Source: Lunularia cruciata
Taxonomy: Eukaryota; Streptophyta; Marchantiopsida; Lunulariales; Lunulariaceae
NCBI GenBank assembly: GCA_948567375.1
Contig: OX419759.1
Coordinates: forward strand, 8,462,744 to 8,526,743
DNA: 64,000 nucleotides
Direction: 5' to 3'
Made by a program: the position numbers and the translations under genes. A model generated the notes under the pieces. It was not told the DNA's origin. It saw nothing but the letters and a program-made list of their open reading frames with translations, and did not search any database. This document shows positions 45,930 to 57,199 of the stretch, in pieces. The first letter of the stretch is position 1. Each line of letters begins with the position of its first letter.

Positions 45930-46333
45930 TGTAAAAGACCGAATCCGAGGAGAAAAATAGGAGAATGGAAACTCACATTGTGACACTTGATTGAGGGAAA
46001 ACTCCAAATACCTAGCATGAGCTTTGGCTTTGGTATTTATAGGTAGCATACAAGGCCTTTGAGAAGCTTCCTCAAGCGGCTTTCTTAGAGTGCAAGCCAA
46101 GTTAACTAGGAAGCTTCTCAAGTAGCTTCCTTCTAGAAGTCGTCTACTTGGCGTGCAAGCTAAGCTAGCTGGAAGCTTCCTTCTAGAAGCTACTTACTTG
46201 AGGTGCAAGCTAAGCTAGCCGGGAAGCTTTCCAAGAAGCTTCATAGATACTTCCGGAATATTCTAGGCTAATTTTTCTTATGTGCTACTTTGTAAGCCCA
46301 ACTAACTTTGTCGTTAAACTCCATATTGTTACA
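45930..46333 (-). repeat. 5' LTR of element F
   Basis: 404 bp. Compared with the 3' LTR it lacks one GAAGCTTC pair in the array and about 10 bp near 46,070. The adjoining tRNA-Met primer site has a small insertion. Confidence 0.93.
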
Positions 46334-46338
46334 TACGG

Positions 46339-49300
46339 CCCCATTGTCCCATAGAATATTGTGAAGTTGGGGTTTTCTTGTTGTGTAGTGGTTTGTTTTG
46401 TTATGCAAGCCTTTTGTAAGCCCTATGGAATGGAGACAAAATGGATATGACTACAAAATGAGTCTAGTTCCACTCTTGTCAAGCTTCCATGGGGGCCCAT
46501 TTTGTTTTAGTACCCCACACGTCCATATTTTTGGGTTACCTACTAATCAATGATTCCTACAAATTGCCTTGTTTGGACTATTTACATACAGAAAAAAATA
46601 CAAAAAGCAATGAAAACCGATCCTTATAACAAAGTGGATTGTGACATGCATCTAATGGTCTATAAAGAAAGTTTTGCCAAGAAGAAGAAAAGATATGGTT
46701 GCATTGTAGATCTTATTATTATGTGAAGATCATATTAGTGAAAGGAGTATAATGTACAAAGGGTAAATATCTATAGATCTATCAAATTTCCACAAAATAG
46801 AATAATATTGCATGGTACTTAGTACTCAATTTGGAGGGAATTTTATGTTCAATAAATTCTTGGACATCCAACTAGTATTGTATTGCTAGCACACACAAAA
46901 AACTAAGTTGATACTAAAAATGGATAATATCTTTATTTCACAATTATATAAATTGTTGTTTGAGATGTAGGATTTGTTTCTTGGAGGAAGGATATGGACA
47001 TTCCCTATGTGGAGTGGACTTGCTTCATTTTATTCATTCATTGAATTAAAATTTATAAATGATTTTTTCTCAACTATAGGATGATAACTTAAATTGGAAT
47101 TGTATTTCTTTTCTTATTTTTTATTCTCTTTTAATACTTCTTATACAAAGTTGATGTTTTGTATAGTGATTGTCTAGTGATTCTATTATATTGTATAGGT
47201 GTTCATACTTCAGATTACAAGTCAAGATTTGATTGATCCAGATTATATTAAGAATTATAAATGTGTTTTGAATGTGGAATAACTTTTATTGATGTTGAAT
47301 TTTCAATGAGAAAATTAAACCCAAATGTTATTAAAAAAATGTGCATAATGATTCTTAGAGTACCTTGACACATCTAATATTATATACCAACTTAGTAGTA
47401 GTTTAATATAGTTCTTTAGAAATATGTTTCTAAATATTTTATAATATAAATACCAAATCTAATAAGTTGAAGTGTATATATAAGCATAATATATCCATTC
47501 ATTCTAACTTGAAATATGGATATTAAAAAAATAATTTTATAGTATATTTATCATATTAGAGAGTAAACTGATAAAAGTCTTTAAATTTTTTTTATCTTTC
47601 AGTATTATTCCCAGCTATATATTGCCAATTTCAATATCAAAACTTTTCCTAAACGGAATAGATTAGAATGTGATTAGATTCATGAGATTAGAATGAGACT
47701 ATTTAGTTTTCTTTTTGTTAGATCATATATGTATAAAATTGCAAAGAACTAGGAGATTAGTGATATTATATTAAGATAATGAGAGTTGAGTCAAGTAGAC
47801 ATAAGCAAAATTATAATTCCCAAAATTAAGGAAATCAAGATGAGGCAAATGTTAAGCCACCAATTTTCATTAATATGTACTTATATTAATCTTATCTATA
47901 TGTTGCATACTTAGTCTTATTTTCCCATTGCAAAATAATAATAAGCACCAAGTTTTTACGATAAATTAGGATATGCTCATGACAATGCTCATTAGAATGA
48001 TCAGGTTATGATTCATTTATATGTAAGATGATAAACTGAGTACTCTAATTTGATCAAACCTCTCTACATGAAAATACATCTAAATATAATTCTTGCTTTG
48101 TTAGCATAGGTTTATATTAAAATGAAAACTTAATCACACTGTATTTTAGAGTTACAATTTTTTTACTAAAGTTCTGTTAAGTATCTCTAAAAATTAGTAG
48201 AAAAATAAAGATAATATTTAGAACTTTACTTCTATCTGAAAACCTAATTTTTATATTAGTAATTTTAATTGATGCATATTAAAAAAATTTGGATAAATAT
48301 TAAAACATTTGGAATGTTTAATATATTTAGTTATCATATGTGGAGATAAACTTATTTTCTTTTTCAAATAATTCTCAATGATGTAGGGTAATAAAAATAT
48401 TTAACAATTATACCTTGATCAAAAGGGTTGATCAATTTTTTTTATTAATATTACATATTCTGAATTCCATATATAATGGATGAAACTTTTATTTGGATTG
48501 AGATGATCAAGAGTAAGTACCAGAGATTCATAAACTACATCAATGATCTGAAACCACATATATATTAAAGGGCGGTATTCCAAGTCCTACAGTTATATAT
48601 AATAATTTTATAGTTCTTTGCAATAATAACTTAAAATACTAAAACTATGTAACTCATAATCTAAACAAATTTAACATTGAATTTTATTGAAAATATTGAA
48701 CAAATAAATATTCATTCTCATATATTATACCATGGAATAAAATGCAGTTATTATCAAAATTATTTTTTCAATATAATATTTTTATGTCCATATAATATTC
48801 ACAAGTGAAAATTGAGATTGCACATCTTGATATACCATCTAATATCTGATCATATGTATTTATTTGAATTAATTGTTAATAAGAGTCTAGGTATTAAGCA
48901 CCAAGAATCTTTAACTAAAGTTAACCTAGTAAGATGTAAAACTATGAAAATTAAAGAATATACAAAATCCTAAAATATTCATAGACTTTAAAACTCCTTA
49001 TAGTAATTATATCCATATCATTAGTATTATCTATCAGAATAAAAATAAGATAAAAGATATCAATAGATACTGAAATAAAGTCTGTATCTTCCTAATATGG
49101 ACTTACCCGTTCTGCACTTTCTAGTATCTTAAATAGAAATTCTTTATTATAACCTCCCATCACTGAATTGTACATACTTTCAATTTAATTTCATTACCAG
49201 ATTAAATGTGACTGAATGAAGTAGTTAAGAAGATATATGACTTTCATTTTAATACGTTTAGAAATACTTCTCTAATGACGAAAAAAATAATTTTCCAGGA
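46339..49300. other. AT-rich intergenic DNA, nothing recognised
   Basis: About 3 kb with very low GC and no open frame over 60 codons. No domain, repeat match or RNA gene could be supported. It ends at a clear shift to higher GC near 49,300. Confidence 0.5.
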
Positions 49301-49586
49301 GGTTTTTTGGATAGTCCCAAGGTAAAGAGACACTACACCTCATGTAGTGCATTGGCACCTAACTAAGTGTAATTCGAGCGAAATCATGATGCAGAAGTTG
49401 CGGGTCCCTTCTCTTCTACCGATGTGAAATTAATCTTTGGGAGTGGCTGATAAAGGTGGTCTTGTCAGCGTGTTAGCGTGACTCTGTACAACTGACGTAC
49501 AAAATGGAGGACACGTGTCCGCCACCTCTTCGTTAATGGCGCCGCAAGTGTTTGACTAGAGTAAGCGGCTTCACGTATCTGATGAC

Positions 49587-49840
49587 ATGGAGCGAGATGG
49601 ACTTGATGGAAATGAGCTGTGAGGACCAGCTCAACTGGAGATCAGATGTTATTGAATAGATTAGCAAGTTTGTTGATAAGTGCCTATCCACTGTACATGG
49701 AAGTAGACTGGCATGGAAGCGAAATGGACTGGACCGAGATGAGTTGTGCGGACCAGCTCAAATGGAGGATCACATGTTACTGAATGGATTACCAAGTTTT
49801 CTGATGAGTGCCTATCCACACTACTTGGAAGTAGAGTGGC
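49587..49840. repeat. Tandem duplication of a 126-bp unit
   Basis: Units at 49,587-49,712 and 49,713-49,840 share the order ATGGA-GCGA-ATGGA, GGACCAGCTCAA, TGAATNGATTA and AGTGCCTATCCA, ending AGTGGCA. They differ at roughly one in seven positions. The unit contains no long open frame in either copy. Confidence 0.85.
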
Positions 49841-50235
49841 AGTTACGATAGAATTTGTGTAGACTAGATAACCGGTTCTGTTTACAGTTGTTGGGCAGTC
49901 GTCAGTCTAAATCGTAAGAGAGCGTGGTGTGTGCCGGGGCTTAACTACGGATAAAATCACCCATTGTGTTATGAAAAAAATTAACCACCAAAGGCTGGAT
50001 TAGCGGTAAGACGAACGCGTGGTTAGTCAATGTCACCGTCGTTTGACTAGCCGCTGCAGTTTTTCTTTCTCATCCGTACTGCAGTGGTGAACGAGTCAAG
50101 TTCACGAACGCTTGTCCTGTTTATTAACAACACGGAGACAGACAGAACGCAAGAATCGGATTTCTCCTGTTTTCTGGGCCTAAAAGAAGGTCAGCGAACT
50201 CTCTAGTTTAGTAGGAGTCGTAGCAGCGAAAAGAG

Positions 50236-50316
50236 ATGTCCAGATTTTCATCAAGTATGTCAAAGGATGCAAAACTGCTTTTGCATCGTGATCGAAAGTT
50301 GGATTATGCATTATGG
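50236..50316 (+). CDS. Possible first coding exon of an unidentified gene
   Basis: An ATG at 50,236 in a purine-rich context (AAAAGAG before ATG) opens a short Ser/Lys/Asp/Leu-rich stretch of 27 codons. The sequence then reads G|GTAAGA at 50,317, a good plant donor site. The upstream 80 bp have the look of a 5' leader. No matching next exon was identified. The frame continues open to 50,451, so it may also be unspliced or chance. If real, the gene would be orphaned or cut by the repeats and copia element downstream. Confidence 0.25.
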
Positions 50317-50717
50317 GTAAGAAAGAAGGCGACCGCACTTGTTGCATCATGTTGCTGCAGGTCTTGCCCGTTTCTTTTCATAGATTTCTACACAGAGGCC
50401 TTGTTGTGTATTGACTTGCACGGTGAGCATCTTTCGACTCATTTGAAGTAGTAATTGCTGAGGTTTCGGGCTACGTGTCTCAATTTCAAGCTACAATTGT
50501 CGGTAATTATGAATTCCCATGTCTATAATCTCTGGGAAATTTTCTAAACTATCACATTTAAAAAGTTCTTCTCCAAAATACCCCATTTTCATTTGAAATG
50601 TTCACTCCCACACTTTGTTCCTTTCTCTTCACTTGTCCCTCTCGGAAAGAGGAATTTCGCCCTTCACCCTGTTCTACGTGTAATGGCCCTTCACCTTGTA
50701 ATTTCGCTCTTCACCCT

Positions 50718-50785
50718 GTTCTACGTGGTCGCCTTTCACCCTTCACCCTGTAATGTGTGAAGGGTGAAAGGCGACCACGTAGAAC
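50718..50785. repeat. Perfect hairpin with 29-bp arms
   Basis: Arms 50,718-50,746 and 50,757-50,785 are exact reverse complements with a 10-nt spacer. The arms carry CTACGTGGTCGCC, a motif that recurs in the dispersed repeat at 51,363 and 63,455 and, inverted, near 56,100. Partial direct copies of the left arm (CTTCACCCTGTTCTACGTG) lie just upstream, near 50,660. Confidence 0.93.
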
Positions 50786-50880
50786 ACATGAATGATGGAA
50801 AGACCCCATCAAGTGAAGGGGAAAGAAAAGAGGTAAAATGAGGCTAGACCCAATAATATCGATCTAAGATCAGTTTGAAA
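50764..50880 (+). repeat. Dispersed repeat G, copy 1
   Basis: Shares with 51,363 and 63,455 the order GGCGACCNCGTAG, GATGGNAAGACCCCATCAAG, a purine-rich AAAGNAGAGA stretch and GGCTANNCCCAATA. It is about 110 bp long and begins in the right arm of the hairpin. No coding content. Class unknown. Confidence 0.75.
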
Positions 50881-51362
50881 AATCTGTCTCTATCACCTAA
50901 GATATCCAAGTTATACAAATTGTAAGATATTCCAAAATGCAAATAAATTTAGATCATTGTATCTCACCGCATGTGAAAATCGTGCATGAGGTCAAAATGC
51001 TCCGCCAGGTTAAGCTTGACACTCCGTTTACTCCGTTTGTCAATGTGGGGAAAATCTTTGTAGCGCTGGTGCGTGAGTTGAAGTTGTGAAACGAGGAGAG
51101 GATGCCGGCAATAACTTTGGTTGCATGGGGCATTTTGGAGAATATTACTTTTTTAAGTAGGGTATTTTGGAAAATTCCCTATAATCTTTTCTGTGTTTAA
51201 TCCGTTTGGAAAGGTTTGCCGTAGAGGTAGAAACCCTGTCTTCGTCCTGAATTGCATAAGTAAGCTCGCAAAATTTGGTGGTTAGCTTCTATTATCTCCC
51301 TCATATTTGGAAATATTGGTCACATCCTACTTCAGTCTAACCTAAAGCTTGCTTTATATAGA

Positions 51363-51480
51363 GAGAGGCGACCGCGTAGGAAAAAGTAACGATGGGAAGA
51401 CCCCATCAAGCCGTACAAGGGAGAGACAAAAAAAGTAACATGGGTTAAGCCCCAATAGAGTCTATATGAGAAATCTGCCT
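51363..51480 (+). repeat. Dispersed repeat G, copy 2
   Basis: The best central copy: GGCGACCGCGTAGG, GATGGGAAGACCCCATCAAG and TTAAGCCCCAATA in the same order and spacing as the other two. The GACCCCATC block is partly self-complementary with GATGGG. Confidence 0.78.
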
Positions 51481-52717
51481 TACCGCACCTAACTTTGCTT
51501 TATACATGAAGTTAGATAATAGAAATTTGGAGACACTCTTCCTTAGAAGAGGTGAGGTCAGTGAATGGCTTCTCAAATCCATGTTTAAAGGACGGATCCA
51601 CAAACGAAGATGGTCTTACAGTTAATCTGTTAAGCTCCTAATCTAAGTATCTTTGTGTGGGATTTTAACTTACTTAAGGTTGAGTTTACAACGAAAACAC
51701 ATATCCAAACGTGGTATTGTGAAGAAATGTGTGACAAAATAGCAGAATTTCATAAGCTGGTAAGAGTCATGATTGAAATTTTGTTGTATAAAAGCTCAAC
51801 AACCTTCATTACATTGATTGATGACGAATTGATGAAAAACATACTTTTGACAAATTGTTGATCTTAGAGATAAATATATCAAAGTTTGAAGGGAAATGAG
51901 CAAACGAAGCATAGCCTTTCTTGTGCTTAATGTATTGTAAAATGATAAAGTCCTTTGTATAATCAGACTCTAGAAAATGGGATGAGGTACGAAATATACG
52001 ATAAGATCTATATGCTTTGGAGATGAGACATAGAGCAAAAAGAGAACTAATTCTCCAATTTCTGTTCTGACTATGAATAAGATTGAGAAAAAACCCAAGA
52101 GGAAATTATTTTTGAATCATGGGAAGAAAAAACCAAAGATCTACAAGTCCAAACGCACTTCCAGAGCTTGTAGGAAAAAGAGACACTAGAAGGGACATCC
52201 AAAATGTTTTATGCCAAATTGCAATAGTGCAAGTGTTGTTGGTCCTGTGTCATCTGCTCAAAAAGCTGGTCATACATCACAAGTAATCATTACATTGCTG
52301 ACTCAAACAATGGAGTATATTTGTATTGATTGTGCTACCAATATTCACATCTAAAGAGATAGAAACAACATTCTCAACTTTGAAAAGAATGTATCTATTC
52401 AACTCCAAAGCTATGATGGAAATATAAGTAGATAATGACATTCAAGTGATATATATAGAATCTCAAAAGAGAATGCATTCCTCTAGTCATCAAGTACATG
52501 TATTGAGTTCTTGGAGAATGTGATATCATTTTTCTACAACAATTTTGCAAGAATTGCTACAAGTTCAACTTGGATAGAACCACTCTTAAATTGATTCTTC
52601 CATATGCAGATGTACTCACATGCAGCAAAATCATTTGTAAACTTACTTTATGCTTTGTGAGATTGAATAAATTATAACCATAGCAAGTACACACAGTTTT
52701 AGTCATACACTCATAAA

Positions 52718-53089
52718 ATGGCATCAATCATCATATTGTTGTGTACACTAATGCATGAAGCATTAGTGTACACAACAATATGTATGATACACTTCAAAAA
52801 ATGTTTAGGTCTTGTTTATGGATTGAACATCAAAAAAAAGAAAGAGAAAGAGAAGATGCTCACTTATGTGTCTTGTATTGTTGGTAAGATACATAGACTA
52901 AATTCTGTAGACAAACATGAGCATGTAGATTGCATTGTAGATGTATTGGTATTGGACCTTGTATACCTTGATATGGCTAGTTTGGGTGGCACCAAATGGT
53001 TAGTTGTGTGGATTGATAAGCACTTTGGTTATACTAGTCTAGTTTTCTTGCAAACCAAAGACTACTTTCAAATTTCATACAAAACTTAG
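52718..53089 (+). pseudogene. Integrase fragment of the copia element
   Basis: A 123-codon open stretch. Its first 20 codons come from a hairpin (52,732-52,782) and are not copia sequence. The rest holds the pre-integrase linker and the start of the integrase core, with LDLVYLD and a GGTKWLVVWIDKHFGYT block. The second Asp and Glu of the triad are not in this fragment. Confidence 0.75.
52732..52782. repeat. Perfect hairpin with 23-bp arms
   Basis: Arms 52,732-52,754 and 52,760-52,782 are exact reverse complements with a 5-nt spacer. With a 1-nt gap the pairing extends a few bases outward. It lies in the decayed copia pol region. Confidence 0.93.
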
Positions 53090-53843
53090 GAAGTTGAGGT
53101 GCATAGATCAAGTGGAAGAGAGGTTAAAAAATTTCCTTACATATCAAGGAACAAATGTTGTCTCTCTTGATGTTGATCCAAATTACATTTGCTAGATCTT
53201 TATCAAGAGATGGAAAATAGAGGGTTAGTTCAATGATGTTGTAAGATTTCAATTTAAAAACTCAAGGATAAGACATCAATCAGAGGGTGAGAGCCACACA
53301 TCCATGTAGGAGTAGAGTATGAAGAACTCAATATGGATTCAAATTTAATAATAACATATATGGAAAGAAACATTGTTCAACAAAGGCAAGTGAAAGAGCT
53401 CTCTCAAGAAACAAATTTCAACACCTCAATACAATTGTTGTTGATTTGGCAAACATCATAGAAGGTAGAAGAAAATTTTATATGCTATGGGAAGGAGATG
53501 ATGAGTTTATGCAAGAAGATTTTGATCTTACAATTGAGATTATAGATGCTATTCATGCTAACTAACATACACATGTTGAATTTGATTTGAAAATCATTAC
53601 AACAAGCTATGAGCTCATCCTTTAGCAAAGAATGGAAGCTTGCCATGGAAGAGGAGCTTAGTTCCCTAAAAGAAATTGGTATATGGGAACTTGGAGATTT
53701 TATTCAAGGATCAAAGAGCCATTGATTGATTGCAAATGGTAAAAGCTTGCTAGTAATAGATCTATTGATCAATTCGAGGTACACTTAATGGCAAAAGGTT
53801 ATTTTCAGGTGGAATGTATTGATTATCACAAAAAATTGTACTT

Positions 53844-54068
53844 GTGGCTTGTTTTGTAGCAATTTTTATATTTTTTGTAATTTTTGTTGCACTTGAATGG
53901 ATTGCACTACAAATTTATATTGTTTCAACTTATTTGAACGGTGAACTAAAGGAGGAGAACATTTACATGAAGGTTCTCAAGGATTTGGATATTCCATCTG
54001 AATACAAGGCCAAGGTGTTGTGGCTTTTGAAGATTCTACATGGTTTGAAACAAGCCAATAGAAGATGA
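53844..54068 (+). pseudogene. Reverse transcriptase fragment of the copia element
   Basis: A 74-codon open stretch with the copia RT wording for the segment before the catalytic YVDD: YLNGELKEE, then IYMKVLKDL, then KVLWLLKILHGLKQANR. The YVDD region itself follows near 54,165 in a broken frame. Confidence 0.8.
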
Positions 54069-54711
54069 GATGAATATTTAGATGCTTCTTGTCTAGATCT
54101 TGGCTAAGACTTTTCTCAATTTGATCCTTAATACCCATTGATAACTTAATACTAGCACTCATCATTGTATATGTTGATTTATGATAATTTAGGTAAATTT
54201 TTTGATATTCTTATAATATACAAGGAGGAGTTGCAAAAATATTACAAGATGAAGGACCGTAGTGAACTCAAGCTTAACCTTTCTACAAGCTAGAGAAGTT
54301 GGTATTATATTGTTAACTCAAATGAAAAATATTTCACAAAGGATAAAGGAATTTGAGATAGAGAAGGTAAACTAAATTTCAACATCAAAAGAGTAAAGGT
54401 TATCTTGATGAGAAACCATGTGAAAAACCGTTGGATGCAAATGAATTTAAAAGATATATCAAGAAGTTATGTGGATCTTTATTGTACTTTGCAAATAATA
54501 CAAAATGTGATATTGTATTTGCTTGCCAACACTTTACTCAATATATAGTGTATCCATATAGTTCTTATTGGCAAAGAATCAAGCAAGCATTTTGTTACTT
54601 GTGTTGAACATAAGATTTGGTGTTGAATGATGGCAAAAAGGATGCAAGTTTGGATCTTGTGGGTTATACCAATATAGATGGGAGCTCAATTGGTTATTTT
54701 GCATTCATAAC

Positions 54712-55292
54712 TATTATTCTCCAAGGACAAGAGAAACCTCAAGAGAAACAATAGGTTTAATTCTTCAATACTCAGATATCTCAAAGGAGCATCTTGTCTT
54801 TATTATATAGCAAAGATTATATCCTCAAAGTGAAGTACACCCTTAGATTAGATACATGGATTGGTTACATATCAAACAAGCTACACCCTTAGATTAACTG
54901 CATAGACAAGGATTGTTGACATATCAATCCTTGTCCTATTTGATTGGCCAAACAAGTTTGACCAAAAGAATATTTGGGGAATATTCCTATAAGAATCTCA
55001 AAACAACATGTGCAAGGTACTGTTGGAAAGATATTGATGAGAAAATCAAGGGGGAATAAAACACTTTTTCATCCAAGAGGGAGATTCTATTATCTGAGGT
55101 CTTATTCTTTCTTTTAGACCTCTAAAATTGACTCAAAATATTTGGGGTGTTTTTGGTGTTTGCTTTAGTAGTGAAAGTACTTTTTTGGTGACACCTCTAT
55201 CTGATTTTATTTAGATAATATATATATTATCCCTAAAGATATTACAAGTCAATTTTCCACTCTAGATAATTTATCTAGCTAATAGTATTACA
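54712..55292 (+). repeat. E-type solo LTR inside the copia RNase H
   Basis: 581 bp matching the 41,328 copy in its first half (CCAAGGACAAGAGAAA, CTTTATTATATAGNAAAG, GGTACNNTTGGAAAG) and ending GTATTACA. Flanks are ATAAC (54,707-54,711) and ATAAT (55,293-55,297), a near-perfect duplication. The RNase H sequence continues on both sides. It is shorter and more diverged than the copy at 41,328. Confidence 0.82.
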
Positions 55293-55520
55293 ATAATAGA
55301 TGGCACGATTGTTACTTGGTAAAATGAAAACTAACTAGAAGCAAAGCGGAGCATGCTGTTGTAATTATTGTTATAAAGGAAGCTCTATGCCTACAAAAGG
55401 CATTGAAAGTATACCAAATAGAGCAACCAAATGTATTCTTATCCATGAAGAACCCATTGTGAATTAAGAGCGCTAAAAATGCTATGTATTGTAGTCATAC
55501 TAAACTCTACAACATTCAAC

Positions 55521-56299
55521 ATCATTCATTTCATCATGTCTTGTATAGAGATCTTGAACCAATCTTGAGTTCTATATGAGTCTGAGTATCTATGAGTATG
55601 AGTTCATGAGCATGTCATCATGACAAATGACGATTAAGTGCCAAACCTCAACTAATATGCAAGCTCTTCGTATCAAATGAAAAGATACCAATTTTGGCTA
55701 AAGTAAGCATCGAGACGAACACCATGAGAACCTAAGCCTTTGTGTATGGACATAAGCCCCATAGGAAGCAATGCCATGGCGATGAACCAATGTCTCTCAA
55801 ATTTGACATGCACGCTAGATGGTCGAGCTCCATCCAAATTTGGCACCCCTCGTAACCTGTGCAACCGGAACAATCATCCATACACCAAGTCTACTTGGTT
55901 AATGTGTTAATGTGTTACCATCCCTTGAGTTGAGATATTATGCTAATAAGTACATAACAGTATAAAAATATACAAAACCACTTGCTAAAGGTAAGTTCAT
56001 TACTTCTAGAAAAATGTTACTGCTTGTCCCTAGAGATACTGTTGTCTCCCTTGTTGTGGAAGAGTGTTAAACCTATAATCTAAGTACCCATCCTTCGTTT
56101 CTTCTACGCGGTCGCCGTCCCCCATCCTGTATTACGTAGGACGTCAACTTAGTTACATCTTTGTAACAGTGCTTGAGTTCTCTCTCCATATTCAGCGTAT
56201 AAGAACATTGTCGGAAGGATCAGGCTAGGGATATGTCTACAATCTACTGGTAAGCGAGCTTTTTCTTCGTGAATCTCGGGAACTTTGAAGGTATTTCTG
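55521..56299. other. Intergenic sequence between the copia remnant and the repeat cluster
   Basis: No domain recognised. An inverted copy of the repeat-G edge (CTACGCGGTCGCC) lies near 56,103-56,115. The 66-codon minus-strand frame at 55,673-55,873 has no recognisable features. Confidence 0.45.
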
Positions 56300-56302
56300 C
56301 AT

Positions 56303-56378
56303 AACAATATTGTTTTTTATATATTCATGATGAGGCATAACATGCCTCATCACGAATATAATATAAAACAATATTTTG
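56303..56378. repeat. Imperfect hairpin with arms of about 36 bp
   Basis: The centre GAGGCAT-AAC-ATGCCTC is perfect. The arms extend outward through ATTC(A/G)TGAT and AAAACAATATT blocks with a few mismatches. AT-rich outside, GC-rich at the tip, so it may be a small fold-back element. Confidence 0.8.
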
Positions 56379-56630
56379 TAGTTGATCTAGTTGTTCCATT
56401 TTCACAACATTGTCCTCACAAAACCGTTTAGTGTAAGTGAGGTTAACGAACTTTGCCACTAGGTCAATCAGGTCTTGACAGTTTACTTCGCTCTTGCTTC
56501 TGACAGTCCCAGTGGAAGACAGGAGTGATCAGTGTAGATAAGGATATGATCCTATCGGGCGATGGATTCAGTTTATCAGTTCAGTCGCCACTCTGCTCCA
56601 TGCACCTCGTCAAAGTAACTTGTCAACTCT

Positions 56631-56776
56631 CACTTCTGATCAATTTTTTTACATATCTTCTTAACGGAATATCAAGAGAACAAACAACTTAATGTTGAAC
56701 TTAAATGTGTTCAACATAAGGGTGTTTGTTCCATTAACATTGAGTTAGAAGATATGCAAGACATTGATTAGAAGTG
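56631..56776. repeat. Inverted pair of the 57-kb minisatellite unit
   Basis: The sequence 56,631-56,699, reverse-complemented, matches 56,710-56,776 at roughly three positions in four (TTCAACAT, GTGTTTGTTC, TAAGAAGATATG, ATTGATNAGAAGTG). The unit thus starts as a head-to-head pair before becoming a direct array. Confidence 0.75.
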
Positions 56777-56798
56777 CGTTGGAATGCGTTATTAAGTT

Positions 56799-57125
56799 TC
56801 AGCATTAAGGTGTTTGTTCTCTTGGTATTCTCGGAAGAAGTTTTGTAAGAAATTGATCTGCAGTGCATCGAACGCGTTCGCACACATGGTATTCCGTTAA
56901 GAAGATATGTTAGAAATTGATCAGAAGTGCATCGAACACATGGTATTCCGCTAAGAAGATATTTAAGAAATTCATAAGAATGCATCGAACACGTGGTATT
57001 CCGTTAAGAAGATGTATAAGAAATTGACCAGAAATGTATCGAACGCGTTCGCACACATGGTACTTCGTGAAAAGAATATGTAAGAAATTGATCAGAAGTG
57101 CGTCAAACGCGTTCTCGCACACCGG
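56799..57125. repeat. Minisatellite array with variable units
   Basis: Five direct units, each starting GGTATTC (or GGTACTTC) and containing (A/G)AGAAGAT-TAAGAAATTGATC and GTGCATCGAAC. They begin near 56,823, 56,888, 56,942, 56,995 and 57,059. Lengths are about 65, 54, 53, 64 and 67 bp. The longer ones carry an extra GCGTTCGCACAC insert. The first unit is preceded at 56,799 by the TTCAGCATTAAGG-type leader seen in the inverted pair. Confidence 0.85.
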
Positions 57126-57199
57126 ATAATTTACCTTTCGCACCCTAAGCTTTACCTTCCGCACAATCACAATAAAAGTAGCAGCAACCATGACTGGCT

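Larger units (their letters stand above)
39964..46333 (-). mobile_element. Copy F: chromodomain Ty3/gypsy element, same family as A
   Basis: 6,370 bp on the minus strand with LTRs of 426 and 404 bp. After removing the nested E-type LTR the length is about 5.63 kb, matching copy A. The flanking pentamers CACGA and TACGG differ by two transitions and may be a mutated duplication. By eye the LTRs differ by about 6% plus a few indels, between A and B in age. gag and pol are collinear with A but broken by stops. Confidence 0.94.
52060..55520 (+). mobile_element. Decayed Ty1/copia retrotransposon
   Basis: Plus-strand copia order is visible. A Lys-rich segment before a protease box with Asp-Cys-Ala-Thr-Asn instead of Asp-Ser-Gly-Ala-Thr (about 52,335). 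A pre-integrase and integrase start (52,840-53,080, SLGGTKWLVVWID block). RT (about 53,600-54,070, including STYLNGELKEE and KVLWLLKILHGLKQA). RNase H (54,640-54,711, then 55,293-55,520, with AEHAV and the HTK...HSFHH tail). Stops and indels are everywhere and no LTRs could be located. An E-type LTR interrupts the RNase H. Confidence 0.85.

Noticed and set aside
56799..57125. CRISPR array
   Set aside because: Repeats are contiguous and of unequal length, with no unique spacers, in a plant nuclear context.
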